Shown piece by piece: positions 35,451-43,416 of a stretch of 64,000 bases of DNA (positions within the stretch are counted from its first letter, which is position 1; every line of letters starts with the position of its first letter). Source of the stretch: Paraburkholderia sp. UYCP14C (lineage in GTDB: Bacteria > Pseudomonadota > Gammaproteobacteria > Burkholderiales > Burkholderiaceae); NCBI RefSeq assembly GCF_004197395.1, contig NZ_SELS01000040.1, positions 16,390-80,389 on the forward strand. Direction: 5' to 3'. A program made the translations under genes and the position numbers. Below the pieces are notes generated by a model. The model saw nothing but the letters and a program-made list of their open reading frames with translations. It ran no database searches and had not been told where the DNA came from.

Positions 35451-36017
35451 ATGACCCAATCGATCCGCAGAGGCGGCCGCCGCGTCGGCCTGGCGACGCG
35501 GTGCGCCATCGCGATCGCGACGGCGCTGGCCAGTATCGTGGTGCTTTCCTCTGCCCAAGCCCAAGCCCAAGCCCAGGCGCCGGCGCCGGACGTGCTGCAT
35601 CCTGCCGGCGCGACCCACGTGGTGGCCTCGCTCGAGGCATCGGGCGTGCAGATCTACGTCTGCAAGCGCGACGCCGCCAATCAACTGGCGTGGACCTTCC
35701 AGGCGCCGCAAGCCGAACTCTACGACGCCTCCGGCCAGCTCGTCGTCAGGCACGGTGCAGGACCGTCGTGGGAAGCGCCGGACGGCAGCCGGATCACTGG
35801 CAAGCTGCTGCAGCACGCCGCCAATCCCGACGATGCCGCGGCGATCCCGATGCTGCTCCTCTCGGCCACCAGCGCGGGCGGTCCGGGCCTCCTGAACACG
35901 GTGCGCTACGTCCAACGGCTTGCCACGCACGGCGGCGCGGCCCCCGCGCAAGCCTGCGTGCACGAGGGAGAGGAAGGGCGCAGCCCCTATCTCGCGCAGT
36001 ACGTGTTCCTCGAATGA
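35451..36017 (+). CDS. DUF3455-family exported protein
   Basis: A 188-residue secreted protein: a long Arg-rich n-region, hydrophobic core CAIAIATALASIVVLSS and an AQAQAQAQA stretch encoded by repeated CCCAAG units (35559-35580). The mature part has the DUF3455 features VLHPAGATHVVASLEASGVQ, IYVCKRDA and AWTFQAPQAELYDASGQ, with GPSWEAPDGSRITGK and YVQRLATHGGAAPAQAC later. ATG 35451 is chosen; ATG 35442 lies on top of the GGGGG ribosome binding site. Function of the family is not known. Confidence 0.83.
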   Translation: MTQSIRRGGRRVGLATRCAIAIATALASIVVLSSAQAQAQAQAPAPDVLHPAGATHVVASLEASGVQIYVCKRDAANQLAWTFQAPQAELYDASGQLVVRHGAGPSWEAPDGSRITGKLLQHAANPDDAAAIPMLLLSATSAGGPGLLNTVRYVQRLATHGGAAPAQACVHEGEEGRSPYLAQYVFLE

Positions 36018-36292
36018 CCGTGGTGCGAGCGCTCGTGTACTGTGTGGCCGCGCCGCGGGACGGGTGCAGCCGCTGGCGCAGTCGTCCTGACAGCCGGATC
36101 GCACGCGGTGCTGCTCGACCGACTGTCCACCTCGAAGCGCACTGAGCGGGTGCAAAGAATCAATCCACGGGTCGGAGTGCGGCCATGATGCGTCGTTCGC
36201 ACGCACCGTCGCTCGGACATGCGGGCCTTGGTTCCACTCAGGATCTTGCAACGGTCCCTTGCGTCAATCGCTTTGGAGATTCGCCAGAACGC

Positions 36293-36706
36293 TCAGGGGG
36301 TGTGCCCTTGCGGTGCCGGCGGCGGGAAGTAGGGATTGTAGTTGGCAGGTGGCGTCGCGGGCGGCGCCGCAAGCATCTGGCCATACACCGGGACGCGGTG
36401 TCCGCGCGCGTACATGCACTGAATGTAGGCGGCGTCGTATTGGTACTGTGCGCCGTATCCTGAGCCGTTCGGATGACTGGGTCCGACCGCCGAACTGCTC
36501 ACCGCCGCCGTGTTGGAGGTTTGCTGCGAGCTCACCCCGCCGACCTGGCCGAGCGCAAACTGGCGGCAGTCGTGGTCATCACCGAGAAACTGGTCGAACG
36601 TTTTGTGACTGCCCGGGAGCACCATCACGCCGGGGCCCGATGGTATCGCCGTACAGGCGCCCACGACGAGCGCGGCAACCATCAGGAGGGGAACAGAACG
36701 CGGCAT
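36293..36706 (-). CDS. Lipoprotein, glycine-zipper-like envelope family
   Basis: A 137-residue lipoprotein: MPRSVPLLMVAALVVGACTA with lipobox VGAC, then SGPGVMVLPGSHKTFDQFLG, CRQFALGQVGG, a Ser/Ala region, YDAAYIQCMYARGHRVPVYG and a Pro-rich end. The pattern resembles Burkholderiales outer-membrane glycine-zipper family proteins. GGAGG lies 5 nt before ATG 36706. It follows the Gly/His-rich secreted protein gene by 13 bp, so both are one operon. Confidence 0.78.
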   Translation of the reverse strand: MPRSVPLLMVAALVVGACTAIPSGPGVMVLPGSHKTFDQFLGDDHDCRQFALGQVGGVSSQQTSNTAAVSSSAVGPSHPNGSGYGAQYQYDAAYIQCMYARGHRVPVYGQMLAAPPATPPANYNPYFPPPAPQGHTP

Positions 36707-36719
36707 CAGTACCTCCGCG

Positions 36720-37151
36720 TTACGACGACGGCTGGGCCAGCACCGTTTGCCAGCCGCCCGGACAGTCCTTGATGTACGGGTAATAGCCGCTGGGCTCGTC
36801 GCAGCGGTACCACCACGCGTTCGCATCCGCACTGTCCAACCCGTCGCCTTGCTCGATGTATTGCACCACGGGCGCGTAGTAGCCGGGGTAGAAATCCGGG
36901 TATGGCCAGCCGTAGTATGGATATCCCCACCAGCCAGGCCAGCCGCCGCCTACCACGAAGGTCACGTGCCCATGCCCATGCCCGTGCCCATCGTGAAAAC
37001 CGTCATGGTGGAAGAAGCCATCCTGACCGTGAAAGCCGCCGTGCATGCCCCCACCGCCACCACGACCGCCGGCCAGTGCCGGACCGTCGGCAGCCATCGC
37101 CGCCACTGCTATTAGTGCCAAGGCAATCTTGCAAAGCCTGTGCCCGATCAT
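36720..37151 (-). CDS. Secreted Gly/His-rich protein
   Basis: A 143-residue exported protein with signal peptide MIGHRLCKIALALIAVAAMA and a mature N-terminal region rich in Gly and His (GGRGGGGGMHGGFHGQDGFF, then HGHGHGHGH), which could bind metal ions. This is followed by aromatic-rich GYPYYGWPYPDFYPGYYAPV and a Cys pair in YRCDEPSGYYPYIKDCPGGW. The C-terminal cysteine-aromatic segment recurs in many proteobacterial secreted proteins of unknown function. First gene of a two-gene operon with the lipoprotein. Confidence 0.8.
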   Translation of the reverse strand: MIGHRLCKIALALIAVAAMAADGPALAGGRGGGGGMHGGFHGQDGFFHHDGFHDGHGHGHGHVTFVVGGGWPGWWGYPYYGWPYPDFYPGYYAPVVQYIEQGDGLDSADANAWWYRCDEPSGYYPYIKDCPGGWQTVLAQPSS

Positions 37152-37536
37152 GATGTATGCCCCGCCTTGCTGCCTGCCGGCCGGGTCGCTCGGGACCCGT
37201 GCCTGACCGTCCCTCGTATCGTCTGGTTTGTTCAGATCCCCCCTTCACGTCTCTCCGCTTGTACTGAGTACGACGTTATAAACGGCTGACAGGTCGGATT
37301 TATTCCTTCAACCAGTCCCTGACTTCCCATCACGCTTTGATGAAATATCAGCCGATGAAGGAGCATCTGGAGGTTGGCTTGCGCTGGCAGGCATCTCGAC
37401 CAGGGTTAACCCATTCAAAACTGTGCCGCAAAGTACATACAGTTCTTGCATGCGAGCTTGCTTCAGACGCGGGCATCGCCGCCCAAGGTCGTCTGGCGGT
37501 GTTTCCTCAGTTCCAGGAACTCAAAGGAGATGACAG
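37152..37536. other. Divergent intergenic region
   Basis: About 385 bp between the secreted-protein operon (minus) and the NCS1 permease (plus), with no convincing gene. It must contain both promoters; I could not fix them. Confidence 0.5.
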
Positions 37537-38994
37537 ATGGAAATCCGCAACCCTTCCCCCGGTCTCTACAACGAAGATCTCGCACCCGCCAGGGTGCGCA
37601 ACTGGGGTGCCTTTAGCATTTTCAACGTCTGGACCTCGGACGTGCACAGCCTCTGGGGCTACTACCTCGCCGCCAGCCTGTTCCTGCTGTGCGGCAGCTT
37701 TACCAACTTCGTGCTGGCGATCGGGCTCGGCTCACTGGTGATCTTCGCGCTGATGAATCTGATCGGCTACGCCGGCGAGAAGACCGGGGTGCCATACCCG
37801 GTGCTGGCGCGCGCCTCTTTCGGCGTGTGGGGCGCCAACCTGGCGGCGCTGGTGCGCGCCGTGGTGGCCTGCTTCTGGTATGGCGCGCAGACGGCAGCGG
37901 CTTCGAGCGCGATAGTCGCGCTGTTGATCCGCAGCAACGGCCTGATGGAGTTCCACAAGGGCACGCACTTTCTCGGCCACTCGGCGTTGGAGGTGATCTG
38001 CTACTTCATCGTCTGGGCGCTGCAACTGCTCATCATTCAGAAGGGCATGGACACGGTGCGCAAATTCCAGGATCTGGCCGGTCCGGCGGTGTGGATTGCG
38101 ATGCTGATCCTGGCGGTCGGCCTGTGCGTCAAGGCCGGCGGCTTCACGTTCGAGCATGGCATTCCGAGGGACGTGCTGCTCGAGAAGACCCGGGACGCCG
38201 GCGTCAGCGGCGAGCCCGGCTCGTTCTGGGCGCTGATGGCCGTCGGCGCGACCTGGATCACCTACTTCGCCGCGCTGTACCTGAACTTTTGCGACTTCTC
38301 GCGCTACGCGAAGAACCGCGACGCAGTCAGGAAAGGAAATCTTTGGGGCCTGCCGGTCAACCTGATTGCGTTCTCGCTGGTCGCCGGCGTCACCACCATC
38401 GCGGCCTTCAAGGTGTACGGCGAAGTGCTGCTGCACCCCGAGCAGATCTCAGCCAAGTTCGACAGCTGGATACTGGCACTCATCGCGGCGGCGACCTTCG
38501 CAGTCGCCACGCTAGGCATCAACGTGGTGGCCAATTTCGTCTCGGCGGCGTTCGACATCTCCAACACGTTCCCCAGGCAGATCAGCTTCAAGAAGGGCGG
38601 TTTCATCGCTGCAGCCATCGCGCTGGTGCTTTACCCGTTTGCGCCGTGGGAAGGCAACGCCGCGCACTTCGTCAACGCCATCGGCGCCACGATGGGTCCG
38701 CTGCTGGGGATTATCCTCGTGGACTACTATCTGGTGGCCAAGGGCAGCATCAACGTCGCGGCGCTCTACCAGGAGCACGGCGAGTATCGCTACGAAGGCG
38801 GCTGGAACGTCAACGCGCTGGCCGCGGCGGCGGTCGGCAGCGTGTTTTCGACCTTCCTGCCCAACTTCACCAACCTGCTGCCGGCCTGGTGGAATACCTA
38901 TGGCTGGTTCTTCGGCGTAGTGATCGGCGGCGGCATGTACCTGATCATGGCGACGCTGCGGCCGCGTACCGTGATCGCCCCTACGCGCGTTTGA
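37537..38994 (+). CDS. NCS1-family nucleobase/allantoin permease
   Basis: Inner-membrane Na+ or H+ symporter of 485 residues and twelve helices from the nucleobase-cation-symporter-1 family. RVRNWGAFSIFNVWTSDVHS, YPVLARASFGVWGANLAALV, CFWYGAQTAAASSAI and NFCDFSRYAKNRDAVRKGN are the family motifs, closest to the uracil/allantoin/hydantoin branch. AAGGAG precedes ATG 37537. It is monocistronic here with no purine or pyrimidine genes beside it, so the substrate is not specified. Confidence 0.9.
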   Translation: MEIRNPSPGLYNEDLAPARVRNWGAFSIFNVWTSDVHSLWGYYLAASLFLLCGSFTNFVLAIGLGSLVIFALMNLIGYAGEKTGVPYPVLARASFGVWGANLAALVRAVVACFWYGAQTAAASSAIVALLIRSNGLMEFHKGTHFLGHSALEVICYFIVWALQLLIIQKGMDTVRKFQDLAGPAVWIAMLILAVGLCVKAGGFTFEHGIPRDVLLEKTRDAGVSGEPGSFWALMAVGATWITYFAALYLNFCDFSRYAKNRDAVRKGNLWGLPVNLIAFSLVAGVTTIAAFKVYGEVLLHPEQISAKFDSWILALIAAATFAVATLGINVVANFVSAAFDISNTFPRQISFKKGGFIAAAIALVLYPFAPWEGNAAHFVNAIGATMGPLLGIILVDYYLVAKGSINVAALYQEHGEYRYEGGWNVNALAAAAVGSVFSTFLPNFTNLLPAWWNTYGWFFGVVIGGGMYLIMATLRPRTVIAPTRV

Positions 38995-39020
38995 GGGTTC
39001 GGAGGCGCGAGCCTTGGCCG

Positions 39021-39233
39021 CTATCGAACACGTGAGCTGACGGGGCAAGCGGTCACGCGTAGCGTCGGCAATGCGGGATGGTCGATTTCGCAGGCGATCA
39101 GCCGTGCCGCAGCGCCACTCGCCTCGTCGCCGAGCGCGGCACGGTGAAGAAGCGAGCGCACGGAGAGTTCGCGCATGCCGCTGCGCACTGCGAGGTTCAG
39201 CATCTCGTCGATCCAGGCCGATGCTTCATTTGC
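39021..39233 (-). pseudogene. C-terminal remnant of a larger protein
   Basis: The minus strand reads ASAWIDEMLNLAVRSGMREL then SLLHRAALGDEASGAAARLI and stops at 39021. The helical repeat pattern resembles the C-terminal end of large transcriptional activators with TPR-like arrays. No start or upstream part exists: it is cut off at the end of the aldolase gene. Probably debris of a lost gene. Identity is tentative. Confidence 0.4.
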
Positions 39234-39945
39234 GCAGACCGTAGCCCTTGAACTTCTCAACGACCTCGTCCATCTGCGCGTCCGAGAGCAGCGGTGGCTC
39301 GCCAAGCTGGCACGCGAGCAGGTATTGCTTCGCCAGCACCTCGACTTCGTTCGCGAGCCACAGGGCCCGTGCAAGATCGCGCCCCAGTGCAATCACACCG
39401 TGATGCGCGAGCAGGCACGCGAGCCGGTCGCGCAGCGCAACGAGCACATGATCGGAGAGCGCCTGGCTGCCGAAGGTCGCATATGGCGCGCAGCGAATCG
39501 AATTACCGCCCGCCGCGGCCACCATGTAGTGATGCGCAGCAATGCCGCGACCGTGGATGGCCAGCGCCGTCGCCGCATTCGAATGCGTATGGACGACCGC
39601 GCTTACATCGGGCCGCGCGCGCAGGATGTCCCGATGAAAGCGCCACTCCGAAGACGGGCCGTGCGCTTCGAAGAGCGGATCGTCTTCGCGCACATCGAGC
39701 GCCATCCAGACGATACGCTCACGCGTGAGCGCCGCACACGGCACACCGCTCGGCGTGATCAGGAGGCCGTCACGCCAGCGCGCACTGACGTTGCCCGAGG
39801 TCCCCTGATTGATGCCGAGGCGCTCCATCTCGCGAACGGTATCGACGATCTGCTGACGCAATTCGGCTTCGGCCCGCGCGTCGCGTGCACGCGCCGCCGC
39901 TTCGCCCGCACGATGCTGGCTGGCTCCCTCGTTCGTGTCGCTCAT
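39226..39945 (-). CDS. Class II aldolase, 5-(methylthio)ribulose-1-phosphate / fuculose-phosphate type
   Basis: Zinc-dependent class II aldolase of 239 residues in the FucA/AraD family. GTSGNVSARWRDGLLITPSG, VHTHSNAATALAIHGRG (the HxH zinc ligands) and ACLLAHHGVIALG are present. In the DHAP shunt of Rhodospirillum and some E. coli, such an enzyme (Ald2) splits 5-(methylthio)ribulose-1-phosphate or 5-deoxyribulose-1-phosphate into DHAP and an aldehyde. Its ATG overlaps the mtnA stop by 4 bp (ATGA), and GGAGAGGG lies upstream. The direct link to mtnK and mtnA makes this role likely. Confidence 0.85.
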   Translation of the reverse strand: MSDTNEGASQHRAGEAAARARDARAEAELRQQIVDTVREMERLGINQGTSGNVSARWRDGLLITPSGVPCAALTRERIVWMALDVREDDPLFEAHGPSSEWRFHRDILRARPDVSAVVHTHSNAATALAIHGRGIAAHHYMVAAAGGNSIRCAPYATFGSQALSDHVLVALRDRLACLLAHHGVIALGRDLARALWLANEVEVLAKQYLLACQLGEPPLLSDAQMDEVVEKFKGYGLRK

Positions 39946-41018
39946 GCGCCCTCTCCGTTCGCGAAGAGCGCCGCCAGATTGACGTCGAACGGCGCGCGCA
40001 CGATGCCCTGCTCCGTCACGATGCCCGTGACGAGCGCATGCGGTGTCACGTCGAACGCCGGATTGCGCACCTGGATGCCCTCGGGGGCGATACGCCGGCC
40101 CGCGAGTTGCGCCACTTCGTCGGCGCCGCGCTCTTCGATCACGATGTCCGCACCGGATGCAGTGCGAAGATCCAGCGTGGACGAAGGACACGCCACGTAG
40201 AACGGAATGCCGAAGTGCTTCGCCGCGATCGCCACGCCGAGCGTGCCGATCTTGTTGGCGACGTCGCCGTTCGCGGCGACGCGGTCGGTCCCGACGATCA
40301 CGAGATCGATCAGTCCCTGCGCCATCAGCGTGGGCGCCATGTTATCGGTGATCAGCGTGACGTCGAGCCCCGCCTGCTGCAGTTCGTACGCGGTGAGCCG
40401 CGCGCCTTGCAGCAGCGGGCGCGTCTCGTCCGCGTAGACGCGAAAGGATTCACCATCGCGATGCGCGCAATATAGCGGCGCGGTCGCGGTGCCGATACCC
40501 GTCGTCGCGAGCGCACCGGCATTGCAATGCGTGAGTACCCCGCTGCCGCTTGCAATCAGCGCGCGCCCCTGTTCGCCGATCCGCGCGCACAGTTCGATGT
40601 CCTCGCGATGAATGCGCATCGCCTCGGCAACGAGCGCGGCGTAGACCTCCGCGCCCGTCTGGGCCGCAACGCCACGCGCGTGCGCGCGCATCCGATCGAG
40701 CGCCCAGCGCAAATTCACGGCCGTCGGCCGCGCGCTGTCCAGATAGGCGGCGTGATGTTCGAGCCGCTCGAGGAACGCATCGCGCGATGCCTGCCGCTCC
40801 TGCCGCATCGCCACGCACAGACCGTACGCCGCCGCGACGCCGATTGCAGGCGCGCCCCGCACGCGCAACTCATGTATCGCTCGCCACACCGCTTCGACAC
40901 TGTCGACCGCCTCGACGACGCACGCCTGCGGCAGACGCGTCTGGTCGAGCAGATAAAGCGTGTCGTCGCGCCACTCGATGGTGGGCGGTAAATTCGAAAT
41001 GAGTGGCTGCAAAGCCAT
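39942..41018 (-). CDS. mtnA: S-methyl-5-thioribose-1-phosphate isomerase MtnA
   Basis: A 358-residue isomerase of the eIF2B-related family that converts methylthioribose-1-phosphate (or 5-deoxyribose-1-phosphate) to the ribulose-1-phosphate. TLYLLDQTRLPQ, the RGAPAIGVAAAYG loop, the catalytic Cys in VLTHCNAGALATTGIGTA and the Asp in VIVGTDRVAANGDVANKIGT are all present. GGAG lies before ATG 41018. It lies 73 bp after mtnK and overlaps the aldolase gene, so the three enzymes act in sequence. Confidence 0.95.
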   Translation of the reverse strand: MALQPLISNLPPTIEWRDDTLYLLDQTRLPQACVVEAVDSVEAVWRAIHELRVRGAPAIGVAAAYGLCVAMRQERQASRDAFLERLEHHAAYLDSARPTAVNLRWALDRMRAHARGVAAQTGAEVYAALVAEAMRIHREDIELCARIGEQGRALIASGSGVLTHCNAGALATTGIGTATAPLYCAHRDGESFRVYADETRPLLQGARLTAYELQQAGLDVTLITDNMAPTLMAQGLIDLVIVGTDRVAANGDVANKIGTLGVAIAAKHFGIPFYVACPSSTLDLRTASGADIVIEERGADEVAQLAGRRIAPEGIQVRNPAFDVTPHALVTGIVTEQGIVRAPFDVNLAALFANGEGA

Positions 41019-41091
41019 AGGATCTCCGTCGATACCGCTAAATCAGACCATGCCGCGCGGGCGGCGGATTGTTTCAGTTACGCGGGCGCGC

Positions 41092-42357
41092 TCAGACGTC
41101 CACCGTCTGCGCGAGCACCTGAGCGGCCAGCGCGGTAACCGCTTCGATCGAAGCCAGTTCGCCCCGCTGCACGAGAAGTGCTTCGGCCAGGCGCAGGCAG
41201 CGCACTTCCACGCTTGCGCGCACCGCTTCATCCTTGATCGTGGTGATCTCCGCGACCTTCGCCATGCCGACGATGCGTCGGATCATCTTGCAGCCCGCGA
41301 AGCCTAGCGTATCCGCGATGAGCCGCCGCATGAATTCTGCGCGGAACGCATCGGCCGCGCGCGAGTCGGCGGGTCCGCCGATCCAGGCACGGCCAGCCTC
41401 GCGCTCGTGCATGCGCCAGAGCTGCACGAACTTCTGCGCAAAGCCGTTCCACACCGCTTCGACCTGCTCGAGCAACCAGCGCTGAAACGCGAGCGGTTCA
41501 CGGCCGGCCATGCGATCGTGCCAGTCGCGCGAATAATACGCGAGCAGCAGGTTGGCGATGAACGCGCCGGTGTCGAAGCCCATCGGCCCGTAGAACGAGA
41601 ACTCCGGGTCGATCACGTACGTCTCGTGCTCGTTAGCCATGATCGAGCCCGTATGCAGGTCGCCGTGCACGAGCGTCTCCGCATGGTTCATGAACGCCCA
41701 TTTCATCTCGGCAACGGCGCGACGCAGCGGCTCGTTCGTGCGCAGCCGCTCGATTGCGGCCGCAGGCAGCGCGGGGTTGTACACATTCGATGCATGGTCT
41801 TCGAACGGATACGTGAAAACAAGATCCTCCGTAATCCTGCACAACTCCGTGTTGATGCTGCCGCTTGCCGCCGCCTTCTTCGCCTCGGGCGAAAGATACA
41901 GGTCGGAGCCGTGAAAGAGCGTACGCGCGAGAAAGGTGGAGATGTGATCGGCGAGGTGCGGATAGACGATGCCCTCGGTCAGCCCCTGGCGCAACACACG
42001 ATGTGACGCGAGGTGCTGCATCACAATGAGGTATTTTTCGCTGTCGGCGTGATAGACGCTCGGCACGTGCTGTGGGCACAACGTAACGTAGTGGCGCAAC
42101 GCCGCCACTTCGCGCTCCATGCGCTCGCGCGGCAAGGGCCACGCTTCGCCCACGAGCCGCAGGAACGGCGGCGCCTGCTTGACTACCACGCTGCGCCGCG
42201 GGTCGCGCACGCTGCTCACGAAATAGACGTAGTTCAGGTTGCCATCGCCCACTTCGACGACCTGCAGTTCGCTGTCGTCGCCGAGCCGTGCATTGACGGC
42301 TGGAATACCCCTCAGGTATTCCGCCAGTTCGGAAGAGCTGAACGCCTCGAAGTGCAT
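41092..42357 (-). CDS. mtnK: S-methyl-5-thioribose kinase MtnK
   Basis: ATP-dependent kinase of 421 residues from the APH-like fold that phosphorylates methylthioribose at C1. EVGDGNLNYVYFVSS is the MtnK N-terminal signature, HGDLHTGSIMANE holds the catalytic Asp, and IDPEFSFYGPMGFDTGAFIA is the metal-binding loop. ATG 42357 (MHFEAFSSSELAEYLRGIP) fits family starts; an ATG 19 codons upstream is open but unsupported. It needs methylthioribose, so a nucleosidase must be encoded elsewhere. First gene of the minus-strand salvage operon, divergent from gntR. Confidence 0.95.
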   Translation of the reverse strand: MHFEAFSSSELAEYLRGIPAVNARLGDDSELQVVEVGDGNLNYVYFVSSVRDPRRSVVVKQAPPFLRLVGEAWPLPRERMEREVAALRHYVTLCPQHVPSVYHADSEKYLIVMQHLASHRVLRQGLTEGIVYPHLADHISTFLARTLFHGSDLYLSPEAKKAAASGSINTELCRITEDLVFTYPFEDHASNVYNPALPAAAIERLRTNEPLRRAVAEMKWAFMNHAETLVHGDLHTGSIMANEHETYVIDPEFSFYGPMGFDTGAFIANLLLAYYSRDWHDRMAGREPLAFQRWLLEQVEAVWNGFAQKFVQLWRMHEREAGRAWIGGPADSRAADAFRAEFMRRLIADTLGFAGCKMIRRIVGMAKVAEITTIKDEAVRASVEVRCLRLAEALLVQRGELASIEAVTALAAQVLAQTVDV

Positions 42358-42606
42358 GGTTTTCCCGTCCGGAAAGTGGACCCGCGAGCCCGTCTGACAT
42401 GCTGTGAGCGTCAATTTACATTAGACGTCTGACGTTATCGTCTCGTGGATTTCCCTTGGTTGTGGTGCGGCGTCACAATTGTCAGGGGAGAACCGCGCGC
42501 TAGAACCCTTAACAGAACGAGCAAGGTGCGGTTCATCGCAGTCGAAAAAGCAAAGCAGAATTTCTTGGTTGGTCTGCGAACAGGCACTCACTAGACTGCG
42601 ACTCAT

Positions 42607-42620
42607 CTTGTCATAACAAG
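42607..42620. promoter_or_regulatory. Inverted repeat CTTGT-N4-ACAAG, candidate GntR operator
   Basis: CTTGTCATAACAAG lies 8-21 bp upstream of the gntR ATG. HutC-type GntR regulators bind GT-rich/AC-rich palindromes of this length (TTGT....ACAA). It could autoregulate gntR and the downstream operon. Inferred. Confidence 0.5.
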
Positions 42621-42627
42621 TTGAGCC

Positions 42628-43416
42628 ATGTCGAAAGCCGCAGGCAATCTTGCCCCAGTCACATCGGTGCCGCTCTATGCGCAGATCAAGCAAGACTTGC
42701 GCGCACGGATCCTCGACGGTACCTATGCGCCTCTCAGCCAGATGTCTTCCGAGCACGAACTCTGCGCGATGTTCGGGGTGAGCCGCATCACCGTGCGTCA
42801 AGCGCTGGGCGATCTGCAGAAAGAAGGCCTGCTCTTCAAGCTGCATGGCAAAGGCACGTTCGTATCGAAGCCGAAGGCGTTTCAGAACATCAGCTCGTTG
42901 CAAGGGTTTGCCGAAGCGATGTCGTCGATGGGCTATGAAATCGTCAACCAGTTGCGCGGTTTCCGCACCGTCAGCGCGAATCGGCAAGTGGCCGACCGGC
43001 TCCTGATCGAAGAAGGCGCGCCCGTCATCGAAATTCATCGTGTGCGTCTGCTCAATCGCGAACCGGTTTCGCTCGAGCTGACCTGGCTTCCCGAAGCGCT
43101 CGGCCAACGGCTCGCCAACGCCGACCTCGTCACGCGCGACATCTTCCTGATTCTGGAAAACGACTGCGGCGTGCCGCTCGGACACGCCGACATCGCGATC
43201 GAAGCGATTCTCGCCGACGATGAGATGGTCGGCGCGCTAGGTGTGGAAGAAGGCAGTCCGGCGCTACGCATCGACCGGCTGACGCACGACGCGAGTGGTA
43301 TGCCGATCGATTACGAGCATCTGTACTTCCGCGGTGATGCGTTCCAGTACCGCTTCCGGATCGACCGCGTAAAAGAGGGCAAAGCCGCAAAAAGCCCGGC
43401 CAAAAGGAAATCATGA
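42628..43416 (+). CDS. GntR-family regulator, HutC/UTRA subfamily
   Basis: A 262-residue repressor-type regulator: winged HTH with PLYAQIKQDLRARILDGTYA, FGVSRITVRQALGDLQKEGL and KLHGKGTFVSKPK, then a UTRA effector domain with EIHRVRLLNREPVSLELTWL and GMPIDYEHLYFRGDAFQYRF. It lies between the divergent mtnK-mtnA-aldolase operon and the AprAB-like/ABC operon, and its stop overlaps the ATG of the next gene. UTRA domains bind small molecules related to the pathway substrate. It probably controls both operons. Confidence 0.92.
   Translation: MSKAAGNLAPVTSVPLYAQIKQDLRARILDGTYAPLSQMSSEHELCAMFGVSRITVRQALGDLQKEGLLFKLHGKGTFVSKPKAFQNISSLQGFAEAMSSMGYEIVNQLRGFRTVSANRQVADRLLIEEGAPVIEIHRVRLLNREPVSLELTWLPEALGQRLANADLVTRDIFLILENDCGVPLGHADIAIEAILADDEMVGALGVEEGSPALRIDRLTHDASGMPIDYEHLYFRGDAFQYRFRIDRVKEGKAAKSPAKRKS

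Noticed and set aside
35557-35582. CCCAAG repeats in the DUF3455 gene and ACGGCT repeats in the DUF2242 gene (30268-30300) as possible CRISPR or phase-variation tracts
   Set aside because: They are in-frame 6-bp repeats encoding AQ and TA runs in low-complexity parts of exported proteins; a copy-number change would not shift the frame.
37689-39035. Long plus-strand frame overlapping the NCS1 permease
   Set aside because: Arg-rich shadow in another frame of a well-conserved membrane protein gene.
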